Positions 16,780 through 26,820 are shown, counted from the stretch's first letter. The stretch is 64,000 nucleotides of DNA from Sunxiuqinia sp965372405 (GCA_965372405.1 CBDVCE010000002.1:73954-137953); one strand, 5' to 3'. Notes: generated by a model not told the origin, from the letters alone. Program-made: numbers and translations.

Positions 16780-18459
16780 ATGTGTGGATTTGTAGGTGTT
16801 TTTGATTTAAAAGTAGATGCTCAGGAATTGAGACCTCAGGTTTTAAAAATGTCGAAACGGATTCGTCATCGTGGACCAGATTGGTCGGGTGTTTATTGTG
16901 GCGACAAAGCAATTCTTTCTCATGAGAGACTGTCAATTGTTGATCCGGAATCAGGTGGGCAACCTCTGTATAGTAAGGATAAGAATTTGATTTTAGCAGT
17001 CAACGGTGAAATCTATAACCACAAAGAAATTCGTAATCGTTACGAAGGTAAATATGAATTTCAAACAGGATCAGATTGTGAAGTAATATTAGCGCTATAT
17101 AAAGACAAGGGTGAAGATTTCCTTGAAGAACTGAATGGGATTTTTGCTTTTGCTATCTATGATCAGGAAAAGGATGAATATTTTATAGCCCGCGATCATA
17201 TTGGAATTATTCCTTTGTATATGGGATGGGATGAACACGGTAATTTCTATGTAGCTTCTGAATTGAAATCACTTGAAGGTTATTGTAAAAAGATTGAGGA
17301 ATTTCCACCTGCTCATTATATGTCTAGTAAAGATGGTGAACTTAAACGTTGGTGGACCCGTGACTGGATGGATTATGAAAATGTAAAAGACAATGAAACC
17401 AGCATTGAGGATTTGAAGCAAGCAATGGAAGATGCAGTGCATCGTCAATTAATGTCAGATGTTCCTTACGGAGTATTACTTTCCGGAGGTTTAGATTCAT
17501 CAATAACCTCTGCCCTTGCTAAGAGATTTTCGGCTAAACGAATTGAAGAAGGTGACCAAAAAGATGCTTGGTGGCCGCAGTTGCATTCATTTGTTATTGG
17601 ATTGGATGATTCACCGGATTTGGCAGCAGCAAAAGATGTGGCAGATCATATTGGTTCTGTTCATCATGAAATTACATATACCATTCAGGAAGGATTGGAT
17701 GCCATTCGTGATGTAATTTATCACATTGAAACCTATGATGTAACAACCATTCGAGCCTCAACTCCAATGTATATGTTGGCTCGTGTAATTAAGTCGATGG
17801 GCATAAAAATGGTTCTGACAGGTGAGGGTGCTGATGAAATCTTTGGGGGATATTTATATTTCCATAAAGCACCAAATGCTGAAGAATTCCATAAAGAAAC
17901 GCTTCGTAAAATTAACAAGCTAAATTTGTATGACTGTTTACGTGCAAACAAATCGTTAGCAGCATGGGGTGTTGAAGGTCGTGTTCCTTTTCTTGATAAA
18001 GAATTTATTGATGTGGCTATGCGCCTAAATCCAAAAGATAAAATGGCCAGTGACGGCAAAATTGAAAAATGGGTGTTGCGAAAAGCTTTTGAAGATATTT
18101 TACCAGAAAGCGTGACATGGAGGCAGAAAGAGCAATTCTCTGACGGAGTAGGCTATGGCTGGATTGATACATTAAAACAAATAGCAAGCGATCAGGTAAC
18201 TGATGAAATGATGGAGAATGCAAAATACCGCTTCCCAATTAATACACCGATGTCGAAGGAAGAATATCATTACCGTACAATATTTGCGGAGCATTTCCCT
18301 TCTGATGCTGCTGCATCTTGTGTGCCTTCTGTTCCATCTATTGCTTGTAGTACTGCTGAAGCTTTGGCTTGGGATGAATCATTTCAGAACAATGCAGACC
18401 CGTCTGGGCGTGCAGTTAACTCAGTTCACGAGCAAGGAACTGTTTTTGAGAAGAAGTAA
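16780..18459 (+). CDS. asnB: Asparagine synthase (glutamine-hydrolysing), AsnB type
   Basis: A 559-residue enzyme that makes asparagine from aspartate, ATP and glutamine-derived ammonia in the cytoplasm. The N-terminal class II glutaminase domain (about 1-190) starts MCGFVG, so Cys2 becomes the nucleophile after Met removal; RHRGPDWSG and NGEIYNH are also present. The synthetase domain carries the PP-loop SGGLDSS (about residue 233) and LTGEGADEIFGGY. Length and start agree with E. coli AsnB. It is transcribed alone, with a terminator after it. Confidence 0.95.
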   Translation: MCGFVGVFDLKVDAQELRPQVLKMSKRIRHRGPDWSGVYCGDKAILSHERLSIVDPESGGQPLYSKDKNLILAVNGEIYNHKEIRNRYEGKYEFQTGSDCEVILALYKDKGEDFLEELNGIFAFAIYDQEKDEYFIARDHIGIIPLYMGWDEHGNFYVASELKSLEGYCKKIEEFPPAHYMSSKDGELKRWWTRDWMDYENVKDNETSIEDLKQAMEDAVHRQLMSDVPYGVLLSGGLDSSITSALAKRFSAKRIEEGDQKDAWWPQLHSFVIGLDDSPDLAAAKDVADHIGSVHHEITYTIQEGLDAIRDVIYHIETYDVTTIRASTPMYMLARVIKSMGIKMVLTGEGADEIFGGYLYFHKAPNAEEFHKETLRKINKLNLYDCLRANKSLAAWGVEGRVPFLDKEFIDVAMRLNPKDKMASDGKIEKWVLRKAFEDILPESVTWRQKEQFSDGVGYGWIDTLKQIASDQVTDEMMENAKYRFPINTPMSKEEYHYRTIFAEHFPSDAAASCVPSVPSIACSTAEALAWDESFQNNADPSGRAVNSVHEQGTVFEKK

Positions 18460-18483
18460 AACCAAAACACATAAAATAGAATT

Positions 18484-18518
18484 GGCCGGAAGCACGAGTT
18501 GTTTGCCGGCCTTTTTTT
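18484..18518 (+). terminator. Rho-independent terminator after asnB
   Basis: GGCCGG (18484-18489) pairs with CCGGCC (18506-18511), followed by a T7 tail. Confidence 0.8.
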
Positions 18519-18594
18519 ATAGTTGATTTGGATAAATGAATTGGTTTGAAAATGATTACTTTAGTAGGTGTAATAACCACTAAATAATCGACTT

Positions 18595-20118
18595 GTGAAA
18601 ACCAAAACTTGCTGGAAACGATTTTTCTTAACTATTCTGCGAGCTGCAATTGGGTGGCATTTCTTATATGAAGGGTTGACAAAATTATTTGCTGAAAATT
18701 GGACAGCTGCTTACTTCCTAAGTAACTCAAATAGTTTTTTATCTGGATTTTATCACTGGTTGGCGTCTTCTTCCAGTTTAATAAATGCAGTTGATTTTCT
18801 TAATGTCTATGGATTGATCCTAGTTGGGTTGGGATTGTTCTTAGGTATTTTTATTCGTTTTGCGTCAGCTGCGGGGGTTTTACTTTTAGCACTTTATTAT
18901 TTTGCTTACCCTCCATTCGGAACTTCATTGTTAATGCAATCTGAAACAGGTTTGTTTATTGTCAATAAGATTTTTATTGAAGCCGTAATCTTGGTGGTAT
19001 TTATCTTTTTGAAAGAAATAGGATATAGCATTGATCAACTGTTTAACGATTTGAAAACTAAGAAGCTTAATCAATCAGGTGATGAATTTGATGAAAATGT
19101 CAATACAAGACGTGAGGCGTTGAAAAATCTGGCAACCGTTCCTCTGCTAGGAGTAATGGGTTTAGGTGCCTTTCAAAGTCAAAAAAAATACGGCACTGAT
19201 GTTCTGTCTGGTGCAACAATTAAAATTAATCAAGCGCATATTAGCAAGTTAAAAGGCAAACTGCCCAAGGGGAAAATAGGGAAACATCAGATTAGTCGTT
19301 TGGTAGCAGGAGGAAATTTAATTGGAGGTTGGTCTCATGCGCGAGACTTAATTTATGTATCATCGCTTTTCAAGGCCTATAATACGGAGAAAAAGGTTTA
19401 TGAAACGTTGATGTTAGCTGAAGAAGCTGGGATTGATACCATTAATATTGGTTTTACATCAAATCCACTTTTGTGGAAATATAAAAAAGCTACCGGAAGT
19501 AAAATAAAAGTGATTTCTCAGGTTCATCCAAATATGAAGGAAGAGGATTATTTTGTGAATATTGATAAAGCTATAGACTATGGTGTAGACATTGTTCAGG
19601 TTCAGGGGAATTGGTGTGACTGGCTAGTTCGTGATGGAAAATTTGATGTTATTGAGAAGATGTTGGATCGAATCCGAAGTCAGGGGTATACGGCTGGTCT
19701 TGCTTCTCATACTGTTGATTCGTTGATTGCATGCGAGGAACAGGGAATTATTCCTGACTATTATATGAAAACCATGCATCATGATCAATACTGGTCTGCT
19801 CACCCTATGGAAAATCGAATACCTTTTGAGGTGGATGGCAAGAATCACCTTGATCACAATAAATTTCACAATAATATATTCTGCTTGTTCCCTGACAAAA
19901 CGGTTGAGTTCGTAAATAGTGCAAAAGTGCCGGTAATGGGATTCAAAGTTCTAGCTGCTGGAGCAATCAATCCAGAAGATGGTTTTAGATGGGCTTTTGA
20001 AAATGGGGCAGATTTTATTTGTGTGGGAATGTTTGATTTTCAAATTGTAAAGGATGTAAATATTACAATTGATACACTGAGTAATTTGACAAATCGTAGG
20101 CGAGAATGGTTTGGTTAA
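18595..20118 (+). CDS. DoxX-like membrane domain fused through a Tat-like motif to a TIM-barrel domain
   Basis: A 507-residue protein starting at GTG 18595. Residues 1-145 form a DoxX-like unit of about four membrane helices (for example FLTILRAAIGWHFLYEGLTK and LILVGLGLFLGIF). At about residues 168-191 follows a twin-arginine-like signal, NTRREALKNLATVPLLG, with a hydrophobic stretch. The remaining ~310 residues look like a TIM barrel of the aldo/keto-reductase or related oxidoreductase type (LAEEAGIDTINIGF, IDYGVDIVQVQGNW, VMGFKVLAAGAI, GADFICVGMFDFQ). The order suggests that the C-terminal domain is moved across the membrane by Tat while the DoxX part stays embedded. Neither substrate nor cofactor is evident. 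No partner gene is adjacent. Confidence 0.65.
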   Translation: MKTKTCWKRFFLTILRAAIGWHFLYEGLTKLFAENWTAAYFLSNSNSFLSGFYHWLASSSSLINAVDFLNVYGLILVGLGLFLGIFIRFASAAGVLLLALYYFAYPPFGTSLLMQSETGLFIVNKIFIEAVILVVFIFLKEIGYSIDQLFNDLKTKKLNQSGDEFDENVNTRREALKNLATVPLLGVMGLGAFQSQKKYGTDVLSGATIKINQAHISKLKGKLPKGKIGKHQISRLVAGGNLIGGWSHARDLIYVSSLFKAYNTEKKVYETLMLAEEAGIDTINIGFTSNPLLWKYKKATGSKIKVISQVHPNMKEEDYFVNIDKAIDYGVDIVQVQGNWCDWLVRDGKFDVIEKMLDRIRSQGYTAGLASHTVDSLIACEEQGIIPDYYMKTMHHDQYWSAHPMENRIPFEVDGKNHLDHNKFHNNIFCLFPDKTVEFVNSAKVPVMGFKVLAAGAINPEDGFRWAFENGADFICVGMFDFQIVKDVNITIDTLSNLTNRRREWFG

Positions 20119-20131
20119 AAGCCATAAAAAA

Positions 20132-20152
20132 GGGGAACAAATCGAGTTCCCC
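20132..20152. terminator. Bidirectional terminator between convergent genes
   Basis: GGGGAAC (20132-20138) and GTTCCCC (20146-20152) form a perfect stem between the ends of the DoxX-fusion gene and the gliding-type protein gene. Confidence 0.65.
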
Positions 20153-20172
20153 AATGTGAAATATTTAAATTA

Positions 20173-21465
20173 TTACTTCTCTCTGAAAAGGTGCACAAAG
20201 CCATGTGCCCATCGTTTTTTATCATCTCTGCCAGTTGCTTCTGCAACATAGTAGTAGACTCCGGGACTGGCCATCCGACCACCAATTTTCCCATCCCAGG
20301 CTGATTCCGTTACTGTGGTTTCAAAGCCACGAACATTATTATTTTCCCACTCGTGAACTTTCTTCCCCCAGCGGTTAAATATGTCAATTTTAATTTTCTT
20401 AACTGACCAGTATTTAATAACAAATTTATCATTGCTGCCATCTCCGTTTGGTGTAAATACATTAGGTGCATCAATAAATGATGTATCAGCAACGATATAA
20501 TTTTCAAGATAAAAAGTATCAGTACAACTATTAAATTCGTTTTGCTTTGTTGTAACCAGTTTTACTTGATAAGTTCCCGAGTTTTCAAAAGTGTAAACCG
20601 GATTTTCATCAAGATCATTTCGATCCATAATGCTATCTTCAATTGCGATACCTGTTTTTTCAGCTTCCCGTCTCATTTCAAACAGGTCACGGAAAAAGAA
20701 CCACTCTGAATTATCAGCATTTGCCGATTCATTTGTGAAAGTGACTTCAAGAGGTGCTTCTCCACTCATTGGGCTTGCAACAAATAAAGCTTCTGTAACT
20801 ATAGAAGTATATAGAATTGAAGTTTCACCTTCACAGCCAAAACGGTCAGAAACAACAAGACGGTAATTGGTGTCAGTAGTTGGAGGACTGAATATGCTAG
20901 TAGTTAAAGCGGTGGCAATCGTACTTCCTTCTTCTTCCCAGCGAACTTGAACTTCTTTTGAAACATCAATTGGGCTGTCGTTATTTAAATCATAATAAAT
21001 CAGCTCTGCTTGAGTAAACGAAGCTCCAAGTTGGAAATAATCGCAGTTTGTTACCGGGATTTCAGCAACTGGAGTATACCAGTTATTAAATGCCCAAGCT
21101 GTATAAGTCTCAGTTGAACCGGCAGAAGTAACATTTACCCGATAAGCTCCATCCTGCAAATTGCTGATAGTTGACGACGTTGCTCCTGAATTATCAGTTT
21201 GAAAAGCATCAAAGTTATCAGTGCCACTATTGTATTTTAACCATTCATAATCAGCAGCAGTTCCAGATGAAAAGGAAGCTGAAAGGCTGGCAACAACTTC
21301 GCCTTCACTTGTGCAAAAGATATGGATATTATCTTGCGATCCCGAACTATATTCCGTTTGAACAGTAGCATCAGATTCCGCCGTGATTTGGGCGTTAATG
21401 CTTGTCGCAATCAGAAGAAAAACAATCAGAAAAAAACAGGTTTGTATTCTTAGGTACTTCATCAA
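20173..21465 (-). CDS. Secreted PKD protein with gliding-motility/T9SS-type C-terminal domain
   Basis: A 430-residue exported protein: signal peptide (about 1-25, ending SINAQ), beta-rich domains, a PKD-like segment (about 225-320, ASPMSGEAPLEVTFTNESA), and at the C-terminus (about 335-430) the gliding-motility-associated domain with APNVFTPNGDGSNDKF, IDIFNRWGKKVHEW and AWDGKIGG. In Bacteroidota this domain (CHU_C type) directs proteins to the cell surface, probably through the type IX secretion system. It probably serves as a surface or adhesion protein; no catalytic residues are visible. Confidence 0.82.
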   Translation of the reverse strand: MMKYLRIQTCFFLIVFLLIATSINAQITAESDATVQTEYSSGSQDNIHIFCTSEGEVVASLSASFSSGTAADYEWLKYNSGTDNFDAFQTDNSGATSSTISNLQDGAYRVNVTSAGSTETYTAWAFNNWYTPVAEIPVTNCDYFQLGASFTQAELIYYDLNNDSPIDVSKEVQVRWEEEGSTIATALTTSIFSPPTTDTNYRLVVSDRFGCEGETSILYTSIVTEALFVASPMSGEAPLEVTFTNESANADNSEWFFFRDLFEMRREAEKTGIAIEDSIMDRNDLDENPVYTFENSGTYQVKLVTTKQNEFNSCTDTFYLENYIVADTSFIDAPNVFTPNGDGSNDKFVIKYWSVKKIKIDIFNRWGKKVHEWENNNVRGFETTVTESAWDGKIGGRMASPGVYYYVAEATGRDDKKRWAHGFVHLFREK

Positions 21466-21633
21466 TATTCAACTTGAAATTTATGATAATACAATGTTAA
21501 CGCTAAAATTCGAAATATCTTTTACTGGTGCTTCATTTTTTCCAGAACAATTTTGTTGAAAACTAGCAGTAAACTCTTTCATGGAAAGTAAAAAATTGAT
21601 TTTACTTTTGAAGCTCACTTTGAAAAATGAAGA

Positions 21634-23955
21634 ATGGCGAATTATCTTGACGAATTAAATGACATTCAGAGAAAAGCAGTAGAAGCGATTGATGGGCCTT
21701 CGCTGGTAATTGCAGGTGCAGGTTCTGGGAAGACACGTGTACTAACATACCGCATTGCCCATTTGTTAAAGCAGGGGGCAAAGCCCTGGACTATTCTTGC
21801 CTTAACGTTTACCAATAAAGCAGCTCGCGAAATGAAAGAGCGGATTGCAAGTATTGTTGGCGAGCAAGCAGCAAAGTATTTATGGATGGGAACTTTTCAC
21901 TCCATATTTGCACGAATACTTAGGACAGAAGCCGAGGAGATTGGATTTCCTTCGAACTTTACCATATATGATTCGGCAGATTCTAAAAGTTTAATAAGGA
22001 CAATTCTTAAAGATCTCCAGCTTGATGATAAAACATATAAGCCGAATACTGTTGCAAATCGGATCTCTTCTGCGAAAAACGGATTAGTAACTCCAGTTGC
22101 CTATCAAAATAGTTCACAGCTCAGAGAGTATGATATGAGTATTCGCATGCCACGGATTGCCGAGGTTTATAAAGAATACGAAAAGCGATGTAAATTAGCC
22201 GGAGCAATGGATTTTGATGATTTATTGCTAAGGACAAATATTCTTTTTCGTGATCATAAAGAAATTCTTGAGAAATATCAGAAGCAGTTTGATTATTTAT
22301 TGGTTGATGAGTATCAGGATACTAATTTTGCACAATACCGTATTGTAAAAGAACTGGCATCAGTACATCACAATCTTTGTGTGGTAGGAGATGATGCACA
22401 GAGTATTTATTCTTTTCGTGGTGCTCGGATTGAAAACATCCTAAATTTTCAGAAAGATTACCCAAAGCATCAGATATTTAAATTGGAACAGAATTATCGT
22501 TCTACACAAACTATTGTGGATGCCGCAAATAGCGTAATCAAAAAAAATACGCGACAAATTCCAAAACGTGTTTTTTCTGAAAATGATCAAGGAAATTTGA
22601 TTAAGGTAATGGAGGCATTAACAGATAATGAAGAAGGATATCTGGTAGCCAACGAAATTACTGAAACTAGAATGCGGAAGCATTATCGCTATGAGGATTA
22701 TGCGATTTTATACCGTACAAATGCGCAGTCTCGTATTTTTGAGGAAGCACTACGCAAACGTAATATTCCGTATAAAATATATGGTGGATTGTCTTTCTAT
22801 CAGCGAAAAGAAATTAAGGATTTGCTTTCGTATTTTAGAATGGTGATCAACTCGAAAGACAATGAAGCCCTAAAGAGAGTTATTAATTATCCTGCGCGTG
22901 GTATTGGAGCTACAACTATTTCAAAGTTGGAGAAGGCGGCAGTTGGAAATGGAATAAGCATCTTTGACGTCATTGTTAAAAGTGGGATTGAAAACCTTGC
23001 AGGTCTGAATAAAGGAACGCTTTCTAAAATTCAGCAGTTTGCTGGCTTTATAAACCAATTCATAGAAAAGAACTTGCATGCTGATGCTTATGAAATGGCT
23101 ACAGAAGTAGCTACAAAAGCAGGTTTAATGAAAGACCTGTATAATGATAAAACGCCTGAAGGTATGAGCCGCTTTGAGAATATTCAGGAATTATTGAATG
23201 GTATTCAGGAATTTACAATTAATGCCAGGGAAGAAGGTTCTCCTAATTCGCTTGGTAATTATATGGAGGATGTTGCTTTGCTTACCGATCAGGATTCAGA
23301 TAAAGATGAGGATCGTGACAAAGTTACCATGATGACTGTTCACTCAGCAAAAGGCCTTGAGTTTAAAAATGTATTTATTGTTGGACTGGAAGAAAACCTG
23401 TTTCCATCAAATAATTTTGGGAACAACATGAATCCTGAAGCTTTCGAGGAAGAGCGAAGGCTGTTTTATGTGGCTTTAACCCGGGCAGAAGAAAATGCTT
23501 TTATTAGTTATGCCAGACAAAGATATCGTTGGGGAAAATTGGACTTTTGTAATCCCAGTCGTTTTATTGAAGATTTAGACGAACAATACCTGGAACTTCC
23601 TGTAGAAAAAGAGACCATTAGTTTTGATGAGCCATTGGCATCACAAACAGAGAAAAGAACTTCAGGATTTTCAAAACAAGTTGTAAAGTCTCGTGGGATT
23701 CCTATAAATGATCAACCTGGGCTTAATCAAAAATTAACAAAACTACGCGAAGCAAAAAAAGATGCTAAAACCATTGATGGAGATGATCCTCGTGATATAC
23801 AGGCAGGAATGAATGTTGAGCACCAGCGATTTGGCAAAGGGAAAGTGCAGCAGATTGAAGGCGTTTTCCCAAACCTGAAAGCAACAGTGTTTTTTCAGAA
23901 CGCTGGTCAGAAGCAATTGTTGTTAAAGTTTGCCAAGCTAAAAATTGTTCGATAG
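21634..23955 (+). CDS. pcrA: UvrD/PcrA-type superfamily 1 DNA helicase
   Basis: A 773-residue 3'-5' DNA helicase. Seen: Q motif LNDIQRKAVEA, Walker A GAGSGKTR (about 28-35), motif II VDEYQDTN, motif III GDDAQSIYSFRGA, motif IV QNYRST, motif V TVHSAKGLEFKNVF and motif VI VALTRAEE. The C-terminal tail (about 715-773) contains the QHRFGKGKV-like segment AGMNVEHQRFGKGKVQQIEG that PcrA proteins use to contact RNA polymerase. Expected roles are nucleotide excision repair and removal of stalled complexes. Transcribed alone, divergent from the gliding-type protein. Confidence 0.93.
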   Translation: MANYLDELNDIQRKAVEAIDGPSLVIAGAGSGKTRVLTYRIAHLLKQGAKPWTILALTFTNKAAREMKERIASIVGEQAAKYLWMGTFHSIFARILRTEAEEIGFPSNFTIYDSADSKSLIRTILKDLQLDDKTYKPNTVANRISSAKNGLVTPVAYQNSSQLREYDMSIRMPRIAEVYKEYEKRCKLAGAMDFDDLLLRTNILFRDHKEILEKYQKQFDYLLVDEYQDTNFAQYRIVKELASVHHNLCVVGDDAQSIYSFRGARIENILNFQKDYPKHQIFKLEQNYRSTQTIVDAANSVIKKNTRQIPKRVFSENDQGNLIKVMEALTDNEEGYLVANEITETRMRKHYRYEDYAILYRTNAQSRIFEEALRKRNIPYKIYGGLSFYQRKEIKDLLSYFRMVINSKDNEALKRVINYPARGIGATTISKLEKAAVGNGISIFDVIVKSGIENLAGLNKGTLSKIQQFAGFINQFIEKNLHADAYEMATEVATKAGLMKDLYNDKTPEGMSRFENIQELLNGIQEFTINAREEGSPNSLGNYMEDVALLTDQDSDKDEDRDKVTMMTVHSAKGLEFKNVFIVGLEENLFPSNNFGNNMNPEAFEEERRLFYVALTRAEENAFISYARQRYRWGKLDFCNPSRFIEDLDEQYLELPVEKETISFDEPLASQTEKRTSGFSKQVVKSRGIPINDQPGLNQKLTKLREAKKDAKTIDGDDPRDIQAGMNVEHQRFGKGKVQQIEGVFPNLKATVFFQNAGQKQLLLKFAKLKIVR

Positions 23956-24138
23956 AAACATTTTTAGCTGGAATTCGTTTTTGTTTTAAAGGAAGATTTT
24001 TGAAAAAAGATTTGTCAGCATCAGAAAATCACTTAGTTTTGCAATAATTAATCGCCTTCGTATTGATTACCAAGATACAATAGCCTGATCTTATCAACCT
24101 TTTGTGATACGATATTTTTTATAGTTAACTTTATTTAA

Positions 24139-24771
24139 ATGGATTATAATTCGAATAGATCGAAGTTGCCCCTTCCTGAGTATGGGCGCAATGTACAAAA
24201 TATGGTTAATCATATTTTAACCATCGAAGACCGTGAAATGAGAAATTTTGCGGCAAAAACAGTTATTGATGTAATGGGGAATCTACATCCATATTTGCGT
24301 GACATCAACGATTTTAAACATAAACTTTGGGATCATTTGGCAATTATGGCTGACTTTGAATTGGATATCGACTATCCATATGATCCGCCTAGAAAGGAAT
24401 CTTTCCAGGAAAAACCAAAGATAGTACCTTATAGTGAGAACACTATCCGCTATCGTCATTATGGTAAAACACTGGAGTCATTGATTAAGACTGCTGCTGA
24501 GTATGAAACTGGTGACGAGAAGGAGCTTCTTATAAAGTTGCTGGCTAATCATATGAAAAAGTGTTTCCTTGTTTGGAATAAAGACACTGTTGATGATGCG
24601 AAAATTTATAAGGATCTTGAAGCACTTTCAAAAGGACTTATCAAAAGAAATGATCTGGGATTGACAGACACAAAAGAAATTTTGTATCGCAACAGTCGTG
24701 GTACCAGTACTCGTAAAACGAATGTTAGTCCAAGCCGAGGACCCAAAAAACATCGCAAGTCGAAAAACTAA
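24139..24771 (+). CDS. DUF4290 domain protein
   Basis: A 210-residue soluble protein. Nearly the whole length matches the DUF4290 pattern, opening with LPLPEYGRNVQNMVNHIL and continuing IEDREMRNFAAKTVIDVMGNLHP. The family is known from Bacteroidota and has no established function. The last 25 residues are basic (Arg/Lys/Ser rich), which would suit nucleic acid contact. It ends 10 bases before murA, so the two are probably cotranscribed. A near-match promoter (TTTG at 24101, TAACTTTA at 24126) precedes it. Confidence 0.85.
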   Translation: MDYNSNRSKLPLPEYGRNVQNMVNHILTIEDREMRNFAAKTVIDVMGNLHPYLRDINDFKHKLWDHLAIMADFELDIDYPYDPPRKESFQEKPKIVPYSENTIRYRHYGKTLESLIKTAAEYETGDEKELLIKLLANHMKKCFLVWNKDTVDDAKIYKDLEALSKGLIKRNDLGLTDTKEILYRNSRGTSTRKTNVSPSRGPKKHRKSKN

Positions 24772-24781
24772 CCGCTTCTGA

Positions 24782-26089
24782 ATGGCAACTTTTCAAATTG
24801 AAGGTGGGAAAAAGCTACATGGTAGGTTAAATCCTCAAGGTGCAAAAAATGAGGCATTGCAAGTTATTTGTGCAGTTCTTCTTACCAGTGAAAAAATTAA
24901 AATCAGTAATATTCCCGAAATCAGGGATGTCCTTAAATTAATAGAAATACTTGAAGAGCTTGGTGTTAAGACTGAGCGTGTATCACAAGGCACTTATCTT
25001 TTTCAAGCAGATCAGATAAATCCGGATTACCTGCAAACCGAACAATTTTCAAAACAAGCCACCCGACTACGTGGCTCAATAATGATTGTTGGTCCACTTT
25101 TGGCTCGATTTGGGAAAGCTTTCATACCTCAACCAGGTGGAGATAAAATTGGACGTCGCCGATTGGATACTCATTTTGTAGGTTTGCAGAAATTAGGTGC
25201 TCAGTTTAATTACGATGCCTTAAATCATTGTTTCACTGTTGATGCTCCGAAATTAAAAGGTAGCTATATGTTGCTCGATGAAGCATCGGTTACTGGTACC
25301 GCAAATATTCTTATGGCTGCAGTAATGGCTCAGGGAATAACTACCATTTATAACGCAGCTTGTGAACCCTACTTGCAGCAACTTTGCAGAATGTTGGTTA
25401 GTATGGGTGCTAAAATTGAAGGAATAGGTTCTAATCTTTTAAAAATTGAAGGTGTTACCAGCCTTTCTGGTTGCTCACATCAGATTCTTCCTGACATGAT
25501 TGAGGTTGGTAGCTTTATAGGACTGGCAGCTATGACTGGTTCTGAAATTACCATTCCTAACGCTGGGATTGAGCATCTGGGAATAATTCCAGAATCGTTT
25601 AAGCGTTTGGGAATTAAGATTGAAACAAAAGGTGATGATATTTTTGTCCCTGCTCAGGAAGAATATGCAATTGAAACCTTTATTGATGGTTCTATTATGA
25701 CCATTGCTGATGCGCCATGGCCTGGATTAACTCCTGACTTATTGAGTATTTTTCTGGTTATTGCGACTCAGGCAAACGGGAGTGTGCTTATTCATCAAAA
25801 AATGTTTGAAAGCCGATTATTCTTTGTCGATAAGTTAATTGATATGGGAGCCCAAATCATTCTTTGTGATCCGCATCGGGCAACTGTGATTGGCTTGAAC
25901 AAAAAGCAACAGCTTAGAGGTACTACTATGACTTCCCCAGATATACGAGCTGGTGTTGCCCTGCTAATTGCGGCACTTTCAGCAGACGGGAAAAGCAAAA
26001 TCTCCAACATCGAGCAGATTGATCGCGGTTATGAAAAGATTGATCAGCGACTTAATGCTATTGGAGCAAGTATTACCCGGATTGAATAA
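24782..26089 (+). CDS. murA: UDP-N-acetylglucosamine 1-carboxyvinyltransferase (MurA), Asp variant
   Basis: A 435-residue enzyme for the first committed step of peptidoglycan synthesis: enolpyruvyl transfer from PEP to UDP-GlcNAc. The substrate-binding GAKNEALQV occurs at residues 20-28 and the active-site loop reads QPGGDKIGRRRLDTH with Asp121 where E. coli MurA has Cys115. Asp at this place is known from MurA of Mycobacterium and Chlamydia, stays active and is not alkylated by fosfomycin. The gene follows DUF4290 closely. Confidence 0.93.
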   Translation: MATFQIEGGKKLHGRLNPQGAKNEALQVICAVLLTSEKIKISNIPEIRDVLKLIEILEELGVKTERVSQGTYLFQADQINPDYLQTEQFSKQATRLRGSIMIVGPLLARFGKAFIPQPGGDKIGRRRLDTHFVGLQKLGAQFNYDALNHCFTVDAPKLKGSYMLLDEASVTGTANILMAAVMAQGITTIYNAACEPYLQQLCRMLVSMGAKIEGIGSNLLKIEGVTSLSGCSHQILPDMIEVGSFIGLAAMTGSEITIPNAGIEHLGIIPESFKRLGIKIETKGDDIFVPAQEEYAIETFIDGSIMTIADAPWPGLTPDLLSIFLVIATQANGSVLIHQKMFESRLFFVDKLIDMGAQIILCDPHRATVIGLNKKQQLRGTTMTSPDIRAGVALLIAALSADGKSKISNIEQIDRGYEKIDQRLNAIGASITRIE

Positions 26090-26238
26090 AGTTCAATTCT
26101 ATTTTTCAAAAATATTATCATTTGCAATCTGTTTTAGCAAGAGTTGTTAATATTTCTAAATATGTCAGCTGAATGACAAACCTCTATCTTGTTTTTTGTT
26201 ATTATTGCTAACGAAAATTTACATCAAAAGAAAAAGAT

Positions 26239-26763
26239 ATGAAGAGAAGATTTTTAATTCTGATTGCCATTGTTGCTGGTTTTGCAACTACAGTGATAGC
26301 TGGGGATGAGCCAAAAACAGGCATTAATGTAGGAGATAAAGCTCCAGAAATTGTAGAGCAATCATTCGATAGTAGCGAAATGAAACTATCTGACTTGAAT
26401 GGGAAACTGGTCTTAATTGACTTCTGGGCATCGTGGTGTGGCCCTTGTCGCAGAGAAAACCCAACAGTTGTTTCAGCATATGAAAACTATAAGGATAAAG
26501 AATTCAAAAATGGTAATGGCTTTACTGTTTTTAGTGTTTCGCTTGATAACAATAAATCAGCCTGGGGAAAAGCGATTGAAGCTGATAAACTAAGTTGGGA
26601 TTACCATGTGAGTGACTTGAAGGGATGGAAAGCAAAATATGCCGCAGTTTATAGTGTAGGAAGTATACCCTCAAATTTCTTGATTGATAGCGATGGGGTT
26701 ATTGTAGCAAAAGACCTTAGAGGGCCAGCTCTGGAGCGGGCACTAAAGGGTTTATTAAAATAA
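26239..26763 (+). CDS. Periplasmic TlpA/ResA-like thioredoxin
   Basis: A 174-residue exported redox protein: signal peptide to about Ala21, then an AhpC-TSA/thioredoxin fold with the active site WASWCGPCRR (Cys67 and Cys70). Such proteins reduce periplasmic disulfides, for example during cytochrome c maturation. A helical insert around residues 85-100 (ENYKDKEFKNGNGFTV) is as in TlpA-like proteins of Bacteroidota. It stands alone with a terminator. Confidence 0.85.
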   Translation: MKRRFLILIAIVAGFATTVIAGDEPKTGINVGDKAPEIVEQSFDSSEMKLSDLNGKLVLIDFWASWCGPCRRENPTVVSAYENYKDKEFKNGNGFTVFSVSLDNNKSAWGKAIEADKLSWDYHVSDLKGWKAKYAAVYSVGSIPSNFLIDSDGVIVAKDLRGPALERALKGLLK

Positions 26764-26787
26764 CTTTACAAAATTGAATATTTCAGG

Positions 26788-26820
26788 AAGGTGGTACAGA
26801 TGTACTGCCTTTCTTTTTTT
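26788..26820 (+). terminator. Rho-independent terminator after the thioredoxin gene
   Basis: AAGGTGGTAC (26788-26797) pairs with GTACTGCCTT (26802-26811) with two wobble or mismatched positions, followed by a T-run. Confidence 0.65.
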
